In this document: in pieces, positions 15,814 through 24,241 of the stretch
Layout: each line of letters starts with the position of its first letter
Position numbering within the stretch: the stretch's first letter is position 1
DNA from: an uncultured Nitrosomonadales bacterium
GTDB lineage: Bacteria; Pseudomonadota; Gammaproteobacteria; Burkholderiales; Methylophilaceae
Assembly (NCBI GenBank): GCA_913058475.1
Contig: CAJXQA010000011.1
Coordinates: 1 to 32,378, forward strand
DNA: 32,378 nt
Direction: 5' to 3'
The notes under the pieces: model-generated
Seen by the model: only the letters and a program-made list of their open reading frames with translations
The model's database searches: none
What the model was told of the DNA's origin: nothing
Made by a program: the position numbers and the translations under genes

Positions 15814-17472
15814 ATGAAATCAGATTTAGAAATAGCACAAAGTGCTCACTTAGAAAAAATTGAAGACGTCGCAAAAAAAATAAATATTACTCAAGATGCA
15901 TTAATTAATTTTGGTCCATATATGGCAAAAATTAACTCTAAAGAGTTGGGCCAAATAGAAAAAAAGAAGGCAAAGTTAATTTTAGTGACTGCAATGAGTC
16001 CAACACCAGCAGGTGAAGGCAAGACAACCACCACTATTGGTTTAACAGATGCACTCGCGAGTCAAGGTAAAAGTGTCGTGGCATGTTTAAGAGAGCCCTC
16101 ATTAGGGCCTGTATTTGGTATGAAAGGTGGAGCCACAGGGGGTGGGTATGCGCAGGCAATTCCAATGGAGAATATTAACCTACATTTTACCGGTGATTTT
16201 CATGCGATTACTTCAGCAAACAACCTTCTTGCTGCTTTAATTGACAATCATATCTATCATGGAAATGAGCTGGGGATCGACCCTGATGCAATTACCTTTA
16301 AAAGAGGGTTGGATATGAATGATAGATCCTTAAGGAAGGTAAATATAGATAATGCACGTTATCAATATCAAGGAGGATTTGATATTTCTGTAGCAAGTGA
16401 GGTGATGGCAATTTTTTGCTTAGCCTCGTCTTTAGATGATTTGACTTATAGATTAGGAGAAATACAAGTAGCTCAAAACCTTGACAAGAATAAATCACCT
16501 ATATATGCAAAAGATATAAAGGCTCAAGGGGCAATGGCAGCATTATTAAAAGATGCTTTTATGCCTAACATAGTTCAAACTCTTGAACACAACCCGGTCT
16601 TAATTCATGGAGGCCCTTTTGCTAATATTGCGCATGGATGTAACTCATTCATGGCTACTCAACTAGGATCTGATATGGCCGATTATGTTGTTACAGAAGC
16701 AGGTTTTGGTTCGGACCTAGGAGCAGAAAAATTTATTGACATCAAATGTAGACAAACAGGCCTTGAGCCAAGCTTAATTGTCATTGTTGCTACCATTAGA
16801 GCAATGAAATACCACGGCGGTAAAAAAGTTGAAGAGCTTAATAATGAAGATTTAGCATCCCTTGAAAAGGGCTTCTCTAACCTTGAGCGCCATATTGAAA
16901 ATTGCAGTAAACATTTTGGATTAAATTTAGTGGTTGCTATCAATCACTTTCAAACCGATACCGATGAAGAGGTTAAACTTGTCCAAGAAAAAGTCGACAA
17001 ACTAGGCTTCAAGGCTATCTTATGTTCGCACTGGGGGGAGGGCTCCAAAGGTGCTGCATTACTCGCTAAAGAGGCAATCAATCTTGCTGAAAAGCCAAAT
17101 CAATTTAAGTTTCTTTATGATACAAAAGACTCTATCAAATCCAAACTAATTACAATTGCTCAAAATATTTACCGAGCTAAAGATGTCATTTTTGAAGATG
17201 AGGCTTTAAGTCAGCTCAATGTTATTGAGGATGAGTATGCTCACCTTCCTGTATGTATTGCAAAAACTCCTTATTCTTTTTCTGGTGATGCAAAGGCGAT
17301 TGGCGCTGTTTCAGACCATACATTAACTATTAGAGAGATTAGGTTGGCAAGGGGTGCGGGATTCATTGTTGCCATTTGTGGCAGTGTTATGACTATGCCT
17401 GGCCTTCCTTTAAAGCCAGCGAGTGAAGGCATTGCATTAAACACTTCTGGAGAAATTGAAGGCCTCAGTTAA
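15814..17472 (+). CDS. fhs: Formate-tetrahydrofolate ligase
   Basis: ATP-dependent ligation of formate to tetrahydrofolate, giving 10-formyl-THF; cytosolic. The 552 residues are the usual length. The ATP-binding loop TPAGEGKTT is at 64-72, preceded by LVTAMSP; REPSLGPVFGMKGGATGGGYAQ, LHFTGDFHAI and TEAGFGSDLGAEKF are family signatures, and the C terminus has MTMPGLP. In methylotrophs this enzyme connects formate from methanol oxidation with the C1-folate pool for serine, purine and formyl-Met synthesis. An AAGGAAT ribosome-binding site lies about 12 bases before the ATG. It follows a long, structured leader and overlaps nothing; a GTG-started YigZ gene begins two bases after the stop. Confidence 0.97.
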   Translation: MKSDLEIAQSAHLEKIEDVAKKINITQDALINFGPYMAKINSKELGQIEKKKAKLILVTAMSPTPAGEGKTTTTIGLTDALASQGKSVVACLREPSLGPVFGMKGGATGGGYAQAIPMENINLHFTGDFHAITSANNLLAALIDNHIYHGNELGIDPDAITFKRGLDMNDRSLRKVNIDNARYQYQGGFDISVASEVMAIFCLASSLDDLTYRLGEIQVAQNLDKNKSPIYAKDIKAQGAMAALLKDAFMPNIVQTLEHNPVLIHGGPFANIAHGCNSFMATQLGSDMADYVVTEAGFGSDLGAEKFIDIKCRQTGLEPSLIVIVATIRAMKYHGGKKVEELNNEDLASLEKGFSNLERHIENCSKHFGLNLVVAINHFQTDTDEEVKLVQEKVDKLGFKAILCSHWGEGSKGAALLAKEAINLAEKPNQFKFLYDTKDSIKSKLITIAQNIYRAKDVIFEDEALSQLNVIEDEYAHLPVCIAKTPYSFSGDAKAIGAVSDHTLTIREIRLARGAGFIVAICGSVMTMPGLPLKPASEGIALNTSGEIEGLS

Positions 17473-17474
17473 CT

Positions 17475-18056
17475 GTGTTTATATTAACTTCAGAAGAACA
17501 ATCTGAGTTAATTGTAAATAAATCGAAATTTATTGGCTATAGCATCATTGCTGACTCAAGAGAACAATTTTTAAATAGAGTAAGTGAGATAAAAAAAATT
17601 AATCTATCCTTAAGCCATACCGTTTATGGCTTAAGGATTAAGAAGAATATTATCGAACCTTATTTTAGTGATGATGGTGAGCCTTCGGGGACAGCGGGAA
17701 GGCCATTAATTAATATATTAGAATCCAAAAAAATTATCAACGGTGGACTTGTGGTTGTTCGCTATTATGGTGGAATTAATTTAGGTATGGGAGGGCTTGC
17801 AAGAGCTTATAGTCAAGCAGGAATAAAGGTGCTTTTAATGTCCAAATTAATTAATTATATAGAACAATTTAAATTTTTATTAACTATTGAATACAATACT
17901 TTAGACTATATTACTAAAGTTATAAATGATAATAAAGGTGTGATATTAGATCGTATCTTTGATCAAAGTATTACGCTTAAAATCAAAATTAGCACCCGCA
18001 CAAAAGGCTTGATATTAAAAAAATTTCCTATGGTTAATATTCAATCTTTGTCATAG
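17475..18056 (+). CDS. yigZ: YigZ/IMPACT family protein
   Basis: Protein of 193 residues of the UPF0029/IMPACT family. The signature is visible: KSKFIGY, the SHTVYGLRI stretch, EPYFSDDGEPSGTAGRPLINIL, and VVVRYYGGINLGMGGLARAYSQA. The C-terminal half is the ferredoxin-like DUF1949-type domain. Bacterial members are poorly characterised; eukaryotic IMPACT modulates translation control through GCN1. The start is a GTG two bases after the fhs stop, so it is co-transcribed and probably translationally coupled with fhs. No functional link to C1 metabolism is implied beyond position. Confidence 0.88.
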   Translation: MFILTSEEQSELIVNKSKFIGYSIIADSREQFLNRVSEIKKINLSLSHTVYGLRIKKNIIEPYFSDDGEPSGTAGRPLINILESKKIINGGLVVVRYYGGINLGMGGLARAYSQAGIKVLLMSKLINYIEQFKFLLTIEYNTLDYITKVINDNKGVILDRIFDQSITLKIKISTRTKGLILKKFPMVNIQSLS

Positions 18057-18170
18057 AAATTTTTCTTTAATTTATATTAAAAAGCTTAACTGACCAGCAT
18101 TGACCTTCTTAGTTAAATCTATCATGTAATTCTGTTATTATTTACAGTAAACAATCAAAGGGGCGCAACA

Positions 18171-19451
18171 ATGAAACTTGAATCAATAGCACTTCATCAT
18201 GGTTATGAATCAAAAAAAAATGACCAGAAAGCTGCAACAGTTCCAATTTACCAAACTTCAGGATTTACTATTGATGATACGCAACATGGCGCAGATTTAT
18301 TTGACCTTAAGGTTGAAGGAAATATTTATACAAGAATAGGAAATCCTACCAACGACGTCCTTGAGAAAAGAGTTGCAGAAATGGAAGGTGGGATTGCTGG
18401 CTTATCGCTTGCTTCTGGAATGGCTGCAATTACTTATGCTATTCAGACCATTACAAGATCGGGCGATAATATTATAAGTACCAACCAACTTTATGGTGGA
18501 ACATATAACTGCTTTACTCATAGCTTCCCTAAACAGGGCATTACTGTGAAAATGGTTGATGGAGCAGACTATGATGGGATTGAGGCAGCTATAGATGAAA
18601 AAACTAAAGCTTTATATTGTGAATCAATTGGTAATCCTCTAGGAAATATTATTGATTTAAAGAAGTTTGCAGATATTGCCCATAAGCATGGAATTCCATT
18701 GATTGTGGATAATACGGTTGCAACGCCTTATTTATGCAGGCCTATTGATTTTGGCGCAGATATTGTGGTCCATTCCCTAACAAAATATATAGATGGTCAC
18801 GGAGCCACGATTGGAGGGATTATTGTGGATTCTGGAAAATTTGACTGGACTAAAGACGCAAAAAAATTCCCTATGCTTAATGAGCCAGACCCTTCGTATC
18901 ATGGTGTGATATATACCGAAACATTTGGAGCCGCTGCATTTATTGGTTGTTGTCGGGTCGTTCCTTTGAGAGAAACAGGCGCATGTTTAGCTCCCAATAA
19001 TGCTTATATTATTATGCTGGGTCTTGAGTCACTAGGCGTAAGAATGGAACGACATTGTGAGAATGCACTCGCGTTAGCGAAATACTTAGAAAGTCATGAG
19101 CGTGTGGAATGGGTAAATTATGCCGCTCTTCCTAAGGATAAATACAATGATGTTTGTAAAAAAATTACTAATGGCCAGGCTTCGGGCATTGTTAGTTTTG
19201 GTCTCAAAGGTGGGATAGATGCAGGTGCTAAATTTATTGACGCACTTCAAATGATTTTGAGAGTACTTAGTATGGGAGATGCAAAATCACTTGCCTGTCA
19301 TCCAGCATCAACATTACATAGGCAATTAACCCCAGAACAGAAGGTTTTAGCAGGTGTAAGTGAGGACTTGGTAAGAATCTCTGTGGGTATTGAGCATATT
19401 GATGACATTATTCAGGATGTTGAGCAAGCAATTGAGGCTTCAAAAAAATAA
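18171..19451 (+). CDS. MetY-like O-acetylhomoserine sulfhydrylase, diverged first copy
   Basis: PLP enzyme of the Cys/Met-metabolism family, 426 residues, about 83% identical by hand count to the next gene. The Schiff-base lysine in HSLTKY, VDNT and CHPAST remain, so a PLP fold is expected. But it departs from the MetY pattern where copy two keeps it: QTSGF for QTTSF, YTRIGNPT for YTRIMNPT, KYIDGHGAT for KYMGGHGTT, FGAAAFIGCC for LGPAAFIGRC, APNNAY for SPHSAF, and STLHRQL for STTHRQL. Many of these lie at or near the active site. The frame is intact, suggesting altered substrate use or relaxed selection rather than a pseudogene. A 114-bp gap upstream contains TTGACC (18100-18105) and a possible TGTAAT (18125-18130) with a long 19-bp spacer. 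Shine-Dalgarno AAAGGGG precedes the ATG. Confidence 0.85.
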   Translation: MKLESIALHHGYESKKNDQKAATVPIYQTSGFTIDDTQHGADLFDLKVEGNIYTRIGNPTNDVLEKRVAEMEGGIAGLSLASGMAAITYAIQTITRSGDNIISTNQLYGGTYNCFTHSFPKQGITVKMVDGADYDGIEAAIDEKTKALYCESIGNPLGNIIDLKKFADIAHKHGIPLIVDNTVATPYLCRPIDFGADIVVHSLTKYIDGHGATIGGIIVDSGKFDWTKDAKKFPMLNEPDPSYHGVIYTETFGAAAFIGCCRVVPLRETGACLAPNNAYIIMLGLESLGVRMERHCENALALAKYLESHERVEWVNYAALPKDKYNDVCKKITNGQASGIVSFGLKGGIDAGAKFIDALQMILRVLSMGDAKSLACHPASTLHRQLTPEQKVLAGVSEDLVRISVGIEHIDDIIQDVEQAIEASKK

Positions 19452-19497
19452 TGCGTTATTTTAATTTAATTAAAAAATAATCAAAGGAATATAAGAT

Positions 19498-20775
19498 ATG
19501 AAACTTGAATCGATAGCACTTCATCATGGTTACGAATCAGAAAAAACTACAAAAGCAGCCACAACACCAATTTATCAAACAACCTCATTTACTTTCGATG
19601 ACACAAAACATGGTGCAGATCTATTTGACCTTAAAGTCGAAGGGAATATTTATACACGAATAATGAATCCTACCAACGGGGTGTTAGAGCAAAGAGTTGC
19701 GGAAATGGAAGGCGGGATTGCTGGGCTATCTCTTGCTTCTGGAATGGCTGCAATAACATATGCCATCCAATGTATTACAAGAACAGGCGATAATATTGTG
19801 AGTACTAATCAATTGTACGGCGGTACATATAACTTGTTCGCGCATAGCTTTCCCCAACAAGGCATAAATGTAAAAATGGTAGATGGCGCAGACTTCAAGG
19901 CAATTGATGCGGCAATCGATGAAAAAACCAAGGCTTTATATTGTGAGTCAATCGGTAACCCTTTAGGAAATATTATTGACTTAAAAGAGCTTGCAGACAT
20001 TGCTCATAAGCATGGCATACCTCTGATAGTCGATAATACTGTTCCAACACCGTATTTATGCAGACCCATTGATTTTGGCGCAGACATTGTGATTCATTCT
20101 CTGACAAAATATATGGGTGGTCACGGAACAACAATTGGTGGGGCTATAGTTGACTCTGGCAAATTTGATTGGGCTAAGCAGGCAAAAAAATATCCTATGC
20201 TTAATGAACCTGACCCTTCTTATCACGGTGTTGTATATACCGAAGCATTAGGTCCTGCTGCGTTTATTGGAAGATGTAGGGTTGTCCCTTTAAGAAATAC
20301 AGGCGCAGCACTTTCACCACATAGTGCATTTTTGATAATGCAGGGACTTGAAACGTTAGGTCTAAGGATTAAGCAGCATTGTGAGAATGCGCTTACGTTA
20401 GCAAAGTATTTAGAAAGTCATGACAGTGTGGAATGGGTAAATTATGCCGCCCTTCCTAATGATAAATATAATGCTCTTTGTAAAAAAATTACGAATGGCC
20501 ATGCATCGGGCATCATTAGTTTTGGTATTAAGGGTGGAATTGAGGCAGGGACTAAATTTATTGATGCACTCCAAATGATCTTAAGATTAGTAAATATTGG
20601 AGATGCAAAATCACTGGCGTGTCATCCAGCTTCAACAACGCATAGACAGTTAAGCCCTGAAGAGTTAGCTTTGGCAGGCGTTAGCGAAGATATGATTAGA
20701 ATTTCAGTAGGTATTGAGCATATTGATGACATTATTCAAGATGTTGAGCAGGCAATTGAGGCTTCAAAAAAATAA
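19498..20775 (+). CDS. metY: O-acetylhomoserine sulfhydrylase (MetY), canonical copy
   Basis: Makes homocysteine from O-acetylhomoserine and sulfide with PLP, giving a direct route into methionine; cytosolic. The 425 residues carry PIYQTTSF, YTRIMNPT (the Tyr and Arg contact the PLP phosphate of the partner subunit), HSLTKYMGGHGTTIGG with the PLP lysine, GPAAFIGRCRVVPLRNTGAALSPHSAF and the C-terminal NIGDAKSLACHPASTTHRQLS. These match the MetY consensus throughout, in contrast to the tandem copy upstream. An AAAGGAA ribosome-binding site precedes the ATG, 46 bp after the first copy. It lies about 5 kb from the sulfide-producing cys operon. Its stop shares one base with the rmuC start. Confidence 0.93.
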   Translation: MKLESIALHHGYESEKTTKAATTPIYQTTSFTFDDTKHGADLFDLKVEGNIYTRIMNPTNGVLEQRVAEMEGGIAGLSLASGMAAITYAIQCITRTGDNIVSTNQLYGGTYNLFAHSFPQQGINVKMVDGADFKAIDAAIDEKTKALYCESIGNPLGNIIDLKELADIAHKHGIPLIVDNTVPTPYLCRPIDFGADIVIHSLTKYMGGHGTTIGGAIVDSGKFDWAKQAKKYPMLNEPDPSYHGVVYTEALGPAAFIGRCRVVPLRNTGAALSPHSAFLIMQGLETLGLRIKQHCENALTLAKYLESHDSVEWVNYAALPNDKYNALCKKITNGHASGIISFGIKGGIEAGTKFIDALQMILRLVNIGDAKSLACHPASTTHRQLSPEELALAGVSEDMIRISVGIEHIDDIIQDVEQAIEASKK

Positions 20776-22073
20776 TGCTCATAGAGATTACTTTAGGATT
20801 AATATTTTTAGTTAGCATTATAATCTTATGGAAAGTCAATCAAGGCTCAACCGAGGGTAATAATTTAGAAAAACTTCTGGAAGAAAAGCACCGTTCAATG
20901 ATTGTGGATATTAATGATAGTTTAAATAAGTCAACCGACCGCTTAAACAAAACAGTCACAGAGGAATTAAAATCTACAAGAAAGTCATTAAATGACTTGC
21001 AGCTTGCTCAACAGGAAGCCTTATCTAAGATTCGTGAAGAAATTACCGATAAAATACATAAAACACTTTCTGAGCAAGGAAAGGCGCAACAAGAAACTCT
21101 TCAAAATTCTTTAAAAAATACAGCTCTGCAGTTGATTGCATCTGTAGAGACATTAACAAAATCAGTTGATAAAAGGCTAGAAGCTATTACAGGGAAGGTA
21201 CAGGAAAGGTTAGATGAGGGTTTTAAGAAAACAAATCAAACTTTCATAAGCGTCATGGAGAGATTAGCAACGATTGATGAAGCTCAAAAAAAGATTGATG
21301 GCCTAACAACTAATATGGTTAGCCTGCAAGAATTATTAGGAGATAAAAGATCCAGAGGAGCATTCGGAGAACTTCAGTTAGAGGGTTTGATCAAAAATAT
21401 ATTACCCCCAGATTCCTATAGCTTTCAATATACATTTTCAAAGGGCGTCAGAGCGGATTGTGTTTTATTTCTTCCAGACCCTACAGGAACTGTAGCAGTT
21501 GATTCAAAATTTCCAATGGAAAACTACCAAAAAATGTTTGATGTAAATCTAACAGATATTGATAAAGCTAAAGCCCAAAAACAATTCAAATTAGATGTTA
21601 AAAAACATATTAATGATATCGCAACGAAATATATTATTATAGATGAAACTTCCGATGGCGCGGTTATGTTCCTTCCAGCTGAAGCTGTTTTTGCTGAGAT
21701 ACATGCTTATCACCCAGAGCTTATTCAAGAGGCAATGGCAAAAAAGGTTTGGATAGTGTCACCTACAACCCTAATGGCTGTTTTGAATACTGCCAGAGCA
21801 GTTCTAAAAGATGTTGAAACTAAAAAACAGGTACATATTATAAAATCTGAACTTGGCAAATTAGGTAAAGAGTTTAATCGTTTTGACACTAGAATGAAAA
21901 AATTAGCAGATAACATTCGACAAGCACATGAAAATGCTCAGGACGTTCACATAACAAGTCAAAAAATTACACAAAGATTTACTCAAATTGAGAAAGTTGA
22001 GCTTGCAGAAGACTCAAATAATGTGATGGATTTTGATGAAAAACCTATGATTAGCAAAGACAATGAATCTTAA
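20775..22073 (+). CDS. rmuC: DNA recombination protein RmuC
   Basis: A 432-residue RmuC family protein. An N-terminal membrane segment (about 1-20) anchors it, followed by a long predicted coiled coil rich in Glu, Lys and Gln (about 25-185). The conserved nuclease-like domain follows: GAFGELQLEGLIKNILP, then DCVLFLPDPTGTVAVDSKFP, resembling the PD-(D/E)xK fold, and VMFLPAEAVFAEIHAYHPEL and VSPTTLMAVLNTARAV. RmuC limits recombination at inverted repeats in E. coli. The ATG overlaps the metY stop by one base (TAATG), and its end overlaps moaD by 11 bp, so the gene is part of a compact run even though the functions differ. Confidence 0.92.
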   Translation: MLIEITLGLIFLVSIIILWKVNQGSTEGNNLEKLLEEKHRSMIVDINDSLNKSTDRLNKTVTEELKSTRKSLNDLQLAQQEALSKIREEITDKIHKTLSEQGKAQQETLQNSLKNTALQLIASVETLTKSVDKRLEAITGKVQERLDEGFKKTNQTFISVMERLATIDEAQKKIDGLTTNMVSLQELLGDKRSRGAFGELQLEGLIKNILPPDSYSFQYTFSKGVRADCVLFLPDPTGTVAVDSKFPMENYQKMFDVNLTDIDKAKAQKQFKLDVKKHINDIATKYIIIDETSDGAVMFLPAEAVFAEIHAYHPELIQEAMAKKVWIVSPTTLMAVLNTARAVLKDVETKKQVHIIKSELGKLGKEFNRFDTRMKKLADNIRQAHENAQDVHITSQKITQRFTQIEKVELAEDSNNVMDFDEKPMISKDNES

Positions 22074-22323
22074 ACTTTTATTTTTTGCTAATCTAAGGGA
22101 GCAATTTGGATTTAGTCAAAAAGAATTTACCCTTTCGAAGGAAGTTAGAACTCCAGAAGAGTTTTTATTAATAATGAGTAAACAGATCGGCGGTGAGTGG
22201 ATTAAGTTATTTGAAGATAAAATATTGTATAAGGTGGCTATCAACCAAGATCTATCTTCATGGAAGGACCCTATCTTTGAGGGGGATGAGCTTGCAATTT
22301 TTCCACCAATAACGGGCGGATAA
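22063..22323 (+). CDS. moaD: Molybdopterin synthase sulfur-carrier subunit MoaD
   Basis: Ubiquitin-fold small subunit of 86 residues that carries sulfur as a C-terminal thiocarboxylate for dithiolene formation in molybdopterin. The C terminus ends in PPITGG, the Gly-Gly pair needed for activation. N-terminal LLFFANLREQFG is typical. It overlaps the end of rmuC by 11 bp and is followed immediately by moaE, whose GTG directly abuts the moaD stop. The pair forms the full synthase; other moa/mog genes are not in this window. Confidence 0.94.
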   Translation: MNLKLLFFANLREQFGFSQKEFTLSKEVRTPEEFLLIMSKQIGGEWIKLFEDKILYKVAINQDLSSWKDPIFEGDELAIFPPITGG

Positions 22324-22779
22324 GTGACCATCATTATTCAAGAGGATAGCTTTTCTATTTCAAAATTGATTTTAGAGTTATCAGAAAAAGATAATGTTGG
22401 GGCGGTAGTAAGTTTTAGTGGTTATGTTAGGGAGTTTTCAAAAGAGAAGCAATTAAAGTATATGGAGCTTGAGCATTATCCTGGCATGACTGAAAAAGCT
22501 CTTGAAAGTATTGTACAAAAAGCGAAAAGCCATTGGGATATTGAACAAACAACCATCATTCATAGAGTAGGGAAGCTTTTACCTAAGGATATAATAGTAG
22601 GAGTAATTGTTTCTAGTAGACACAGGTCAAATGCTTTTAAGGCATGTGAATTTATTATTGATTTTTTAAAAACAGACGCACCATTTTGGAAGAAAGAGAT
22701 TTCTGATAAAGGTGAAGTTTGGGTTTCTGAAAGACAGGAAGATATCATTAAGAAAGCAAACTGGAATAAATTAGATTAA
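22324..22779 (+). CDS. moaE: Molybdopterin synthase catalytic subunit MoaE
   Basis: Large subunit of molybdopterin synthase, converting cyclic pyranopterin monophosphate to molybdopterin with sulfur from MoaD. The 151 residues match the family length. Motifs are GAVVSFSGYVRE near the N terminus, LEHYPGMTEKALE, HRVGKLLPKDIIVGVIVSSRHRSNAFKACEFIID, and the catalytic lysine region KTDAPFWKKE. It starts at a GTG directly after the moaD stop, so translational coupling is expected. It marks the need for at least one molybdenum enzyme in this organism. Confidence 0.95.
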   Translation: MTIIIQEDSFSISKLILELSEKDNVGAVVSFSGYVREFSKEKQLKYMELEHYPGMTEKALESIVQKAKSHWDIEQTTIIHRVGKLLPKDIIVGVIVSSRHRSNAFKACEFIIDFLKTDAPFWKKEISDKGEVWVSERQEDIIKKANWNKLD

Positions 22780-22835
22780 ATTATCTTTTTTCAAGCATAA
22801 TTGCATCTGTAAATAACTTAAAAACTTTGTAAAAT

Positions 22836-23699
22836 ATGAATTTAAAAAAAGTAGTATTTCCAGTGGCTGGTTTAGGCTCAAGGTTTTTGCCTGCAACCAA
22901 GGCCATCCCAAAAGAAATGTTACCAATTATTGATAAGCCATTAATTCAGTATGCTGTTGAAGAAGCAATAGACGCTGGCTTTAATGAATTAATTTTTATT
23001 ACTGGAGATACAAAAAGAGCTATCACGGATCATTTTGATTTTAAGCCTGACTTGAATATTTCAAATTTAACTAAAGATAAAAAAATCTTTATATCACAAA
23101 TGCATAGAATCATTCCTGATCACGTTTCTTGTCAATATATTATTCAAGATGAGCCTTTAGGTCTTGGCCATGCGATACTTCAAGCAAAAGAAGCTGTGGG
23201 TGAAGATCCATTTGCAGTCGTGTTAGCTGACGATCTTATTGATGCTAAATCAGGTGTCCTTAAACAAATGATAGAGCACTATCAAGATAAAAATTCATCA
23301 ATCATTTCGGTACAAAAAATTAAAAAATCAGAGTCAGTAAATTATGGGATTATTGAATTTAAGGAGGGTGGGGAAAATCTTATTAAAATCACTAATATAG
23401 TTGAAAAACCCTCTCCAGAAAATGCTCCCTCAAACTTTGGTGTTGTAGGGAGGTATATTTTTTGTAATAAGATATTTTCTTTACTTGAAAAAATATCAGT
23501 GGGTGTTGATAATGAAATTCAATTAACGGATGCCATCAAATTACTATTAGAAACAAGTCCTATTTATAGCTATGAATTTGATGGAACTAGATATGATTGC
23601 GGAACCAAATTAGGCTTTACAAAAGCAAATATTGCCTTTGCTCTAAAGGATAGAGAGAATGCTAATAAATTGAAGGGGTTTATTAAAGACTTATTATGA
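22836..23699 (+). CDS. galU: UTP-glucose-1-phosphate uridylyltransferase
   Basis: Makes UDP-glucose from UTP and glucose 1-phosphate, for envelope polysaccharide and osmolyte synthesis. The 287 residues carry the nucleotidyltransferase signature FPVAGLGSRFLPATKAIPKEMLPI (the Gly-rich loop and Arg/Lys bind the nucleotide), LADDLIDA and the conserved VEKPSPENAPSNFGVVGRYIF, and end normally. It starts 56 bp after moaE. Its last four bases overlap the start of the phosphoribosyltransferase gene (ATGA), so the two are coupled. Confidence 0.96.
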   Translation: MNLKKVVFPVAGLGSRFLPATKAIPKEMLPIIDKPLIQYAVEEAIDAGFNELIFITGDTKRAITDHFDFKPDLNISNLTKDKKIFISQMHRIIPDHVSCQYIIQDEPLGLGHAILQAKEAVGEDPFAVVLADDLIDAKSGVLKQMIEHYQDKNSSIISVQKIKKSESVNYGIIEFKEGGENLIKITNIVEKPSPENAPSNFGVVGRYIFCNKIFSLLEKISVGVDNEIQLTDAIKLLLETSPIYSYEFDGTRYDCGTKLGFTKANIAFALKDRENANKLKGFIKDLL

Positions 23700-24241
23700 A
23701 GATTGAGGAAATAGTTAATGATTCAGAAATTCTATACTCAAGCGATGAAATTAAAGTTGGCATCGCAAATATTGCAGATGCAATCAACGAATATTTTGGA
23801 GATATGAAAGACAATGTAACTGTTCTACCAGTAATGAAAGGAGCGATTCCTTTTGCAGGTTGCCTTATTCCTCAGCTTTCATTTAATACAAATGTTGATT
23901 ATATCCATGTGACTCGATACCATCAAAACATAGGAACAAAAGATTGTAGTTGGATTTATAAGCCAAATAATAGTGCTATTAAAAATAAGGATATACTGGT
24001 TCTGGATGATATTCTTGATGAGGGAATTACACTTCTGAATATTAAAAATGAATTTAAATCTATAGGAGCAAGATCAATAGTGACAGCTGTTTTATTCGAT
24101 AAAAAAATCAATAAAGAAAAATCAACGCGTGCAGATTTTGTAGGCTTAGAAGTTCCTAATAACTATGTTTATGGTTTTGGATTAGACTTTAAGGATGGTG
24201 GGCGAAACCTCCCCAATCTTTATTCATTTAATGAAAAATAA
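23696..24241 (+). CDS. hpt: Hypoxanthine-guanine phosphoribosyltransferase
   Basis: Purine salvage enzyme of 181 residues. The PRPP-binding motif VLDDILDEG lies at 102-110, the VLPVMKGAIPFAG loop at about 42-54 binds pyrophosphate, and VDYIHVTRYHQ, FDKK and VYGFGLDF complete the type I phosphoribosyltransferase pattern. The closest match in my knowledge is the Hpt family of betaproteobacteria; a related 6-oxopurine specificity is possible. It overlaps galU by four bases and its end overlaps the rnr start by 11 bp. Confidence 0.85.
   Translation: MKIEEIVNDSEILYSSDEIKVGIANIADAINEYFGDMKDNVTVLPVMKGAIPFAGCLIPQLSFNTNVDYIHVTRYHQNIGTKDCSWIYKPNNSAIKNKDILVLDDILDEGITLLNIKNEFKSIGARSIVTAVLFDKKINKEKSTRADFVGLEVPNNYVYGFGLDFKDGGRNLPNLYSFNEK

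Noticed and set aside
18057..18170. SAM riboswitch before the metY pair
   Set aside because: I could not place the conserved core of any SAM riboswitch class; a plain promoter explains the 114 bp as well.
18171..19451. First metY copy as a pseudogene
   Set aside because: The frame is uninterrupted over the full length, the PLP lysine and C terminus are kept, and it has its own ribosome-binding site.
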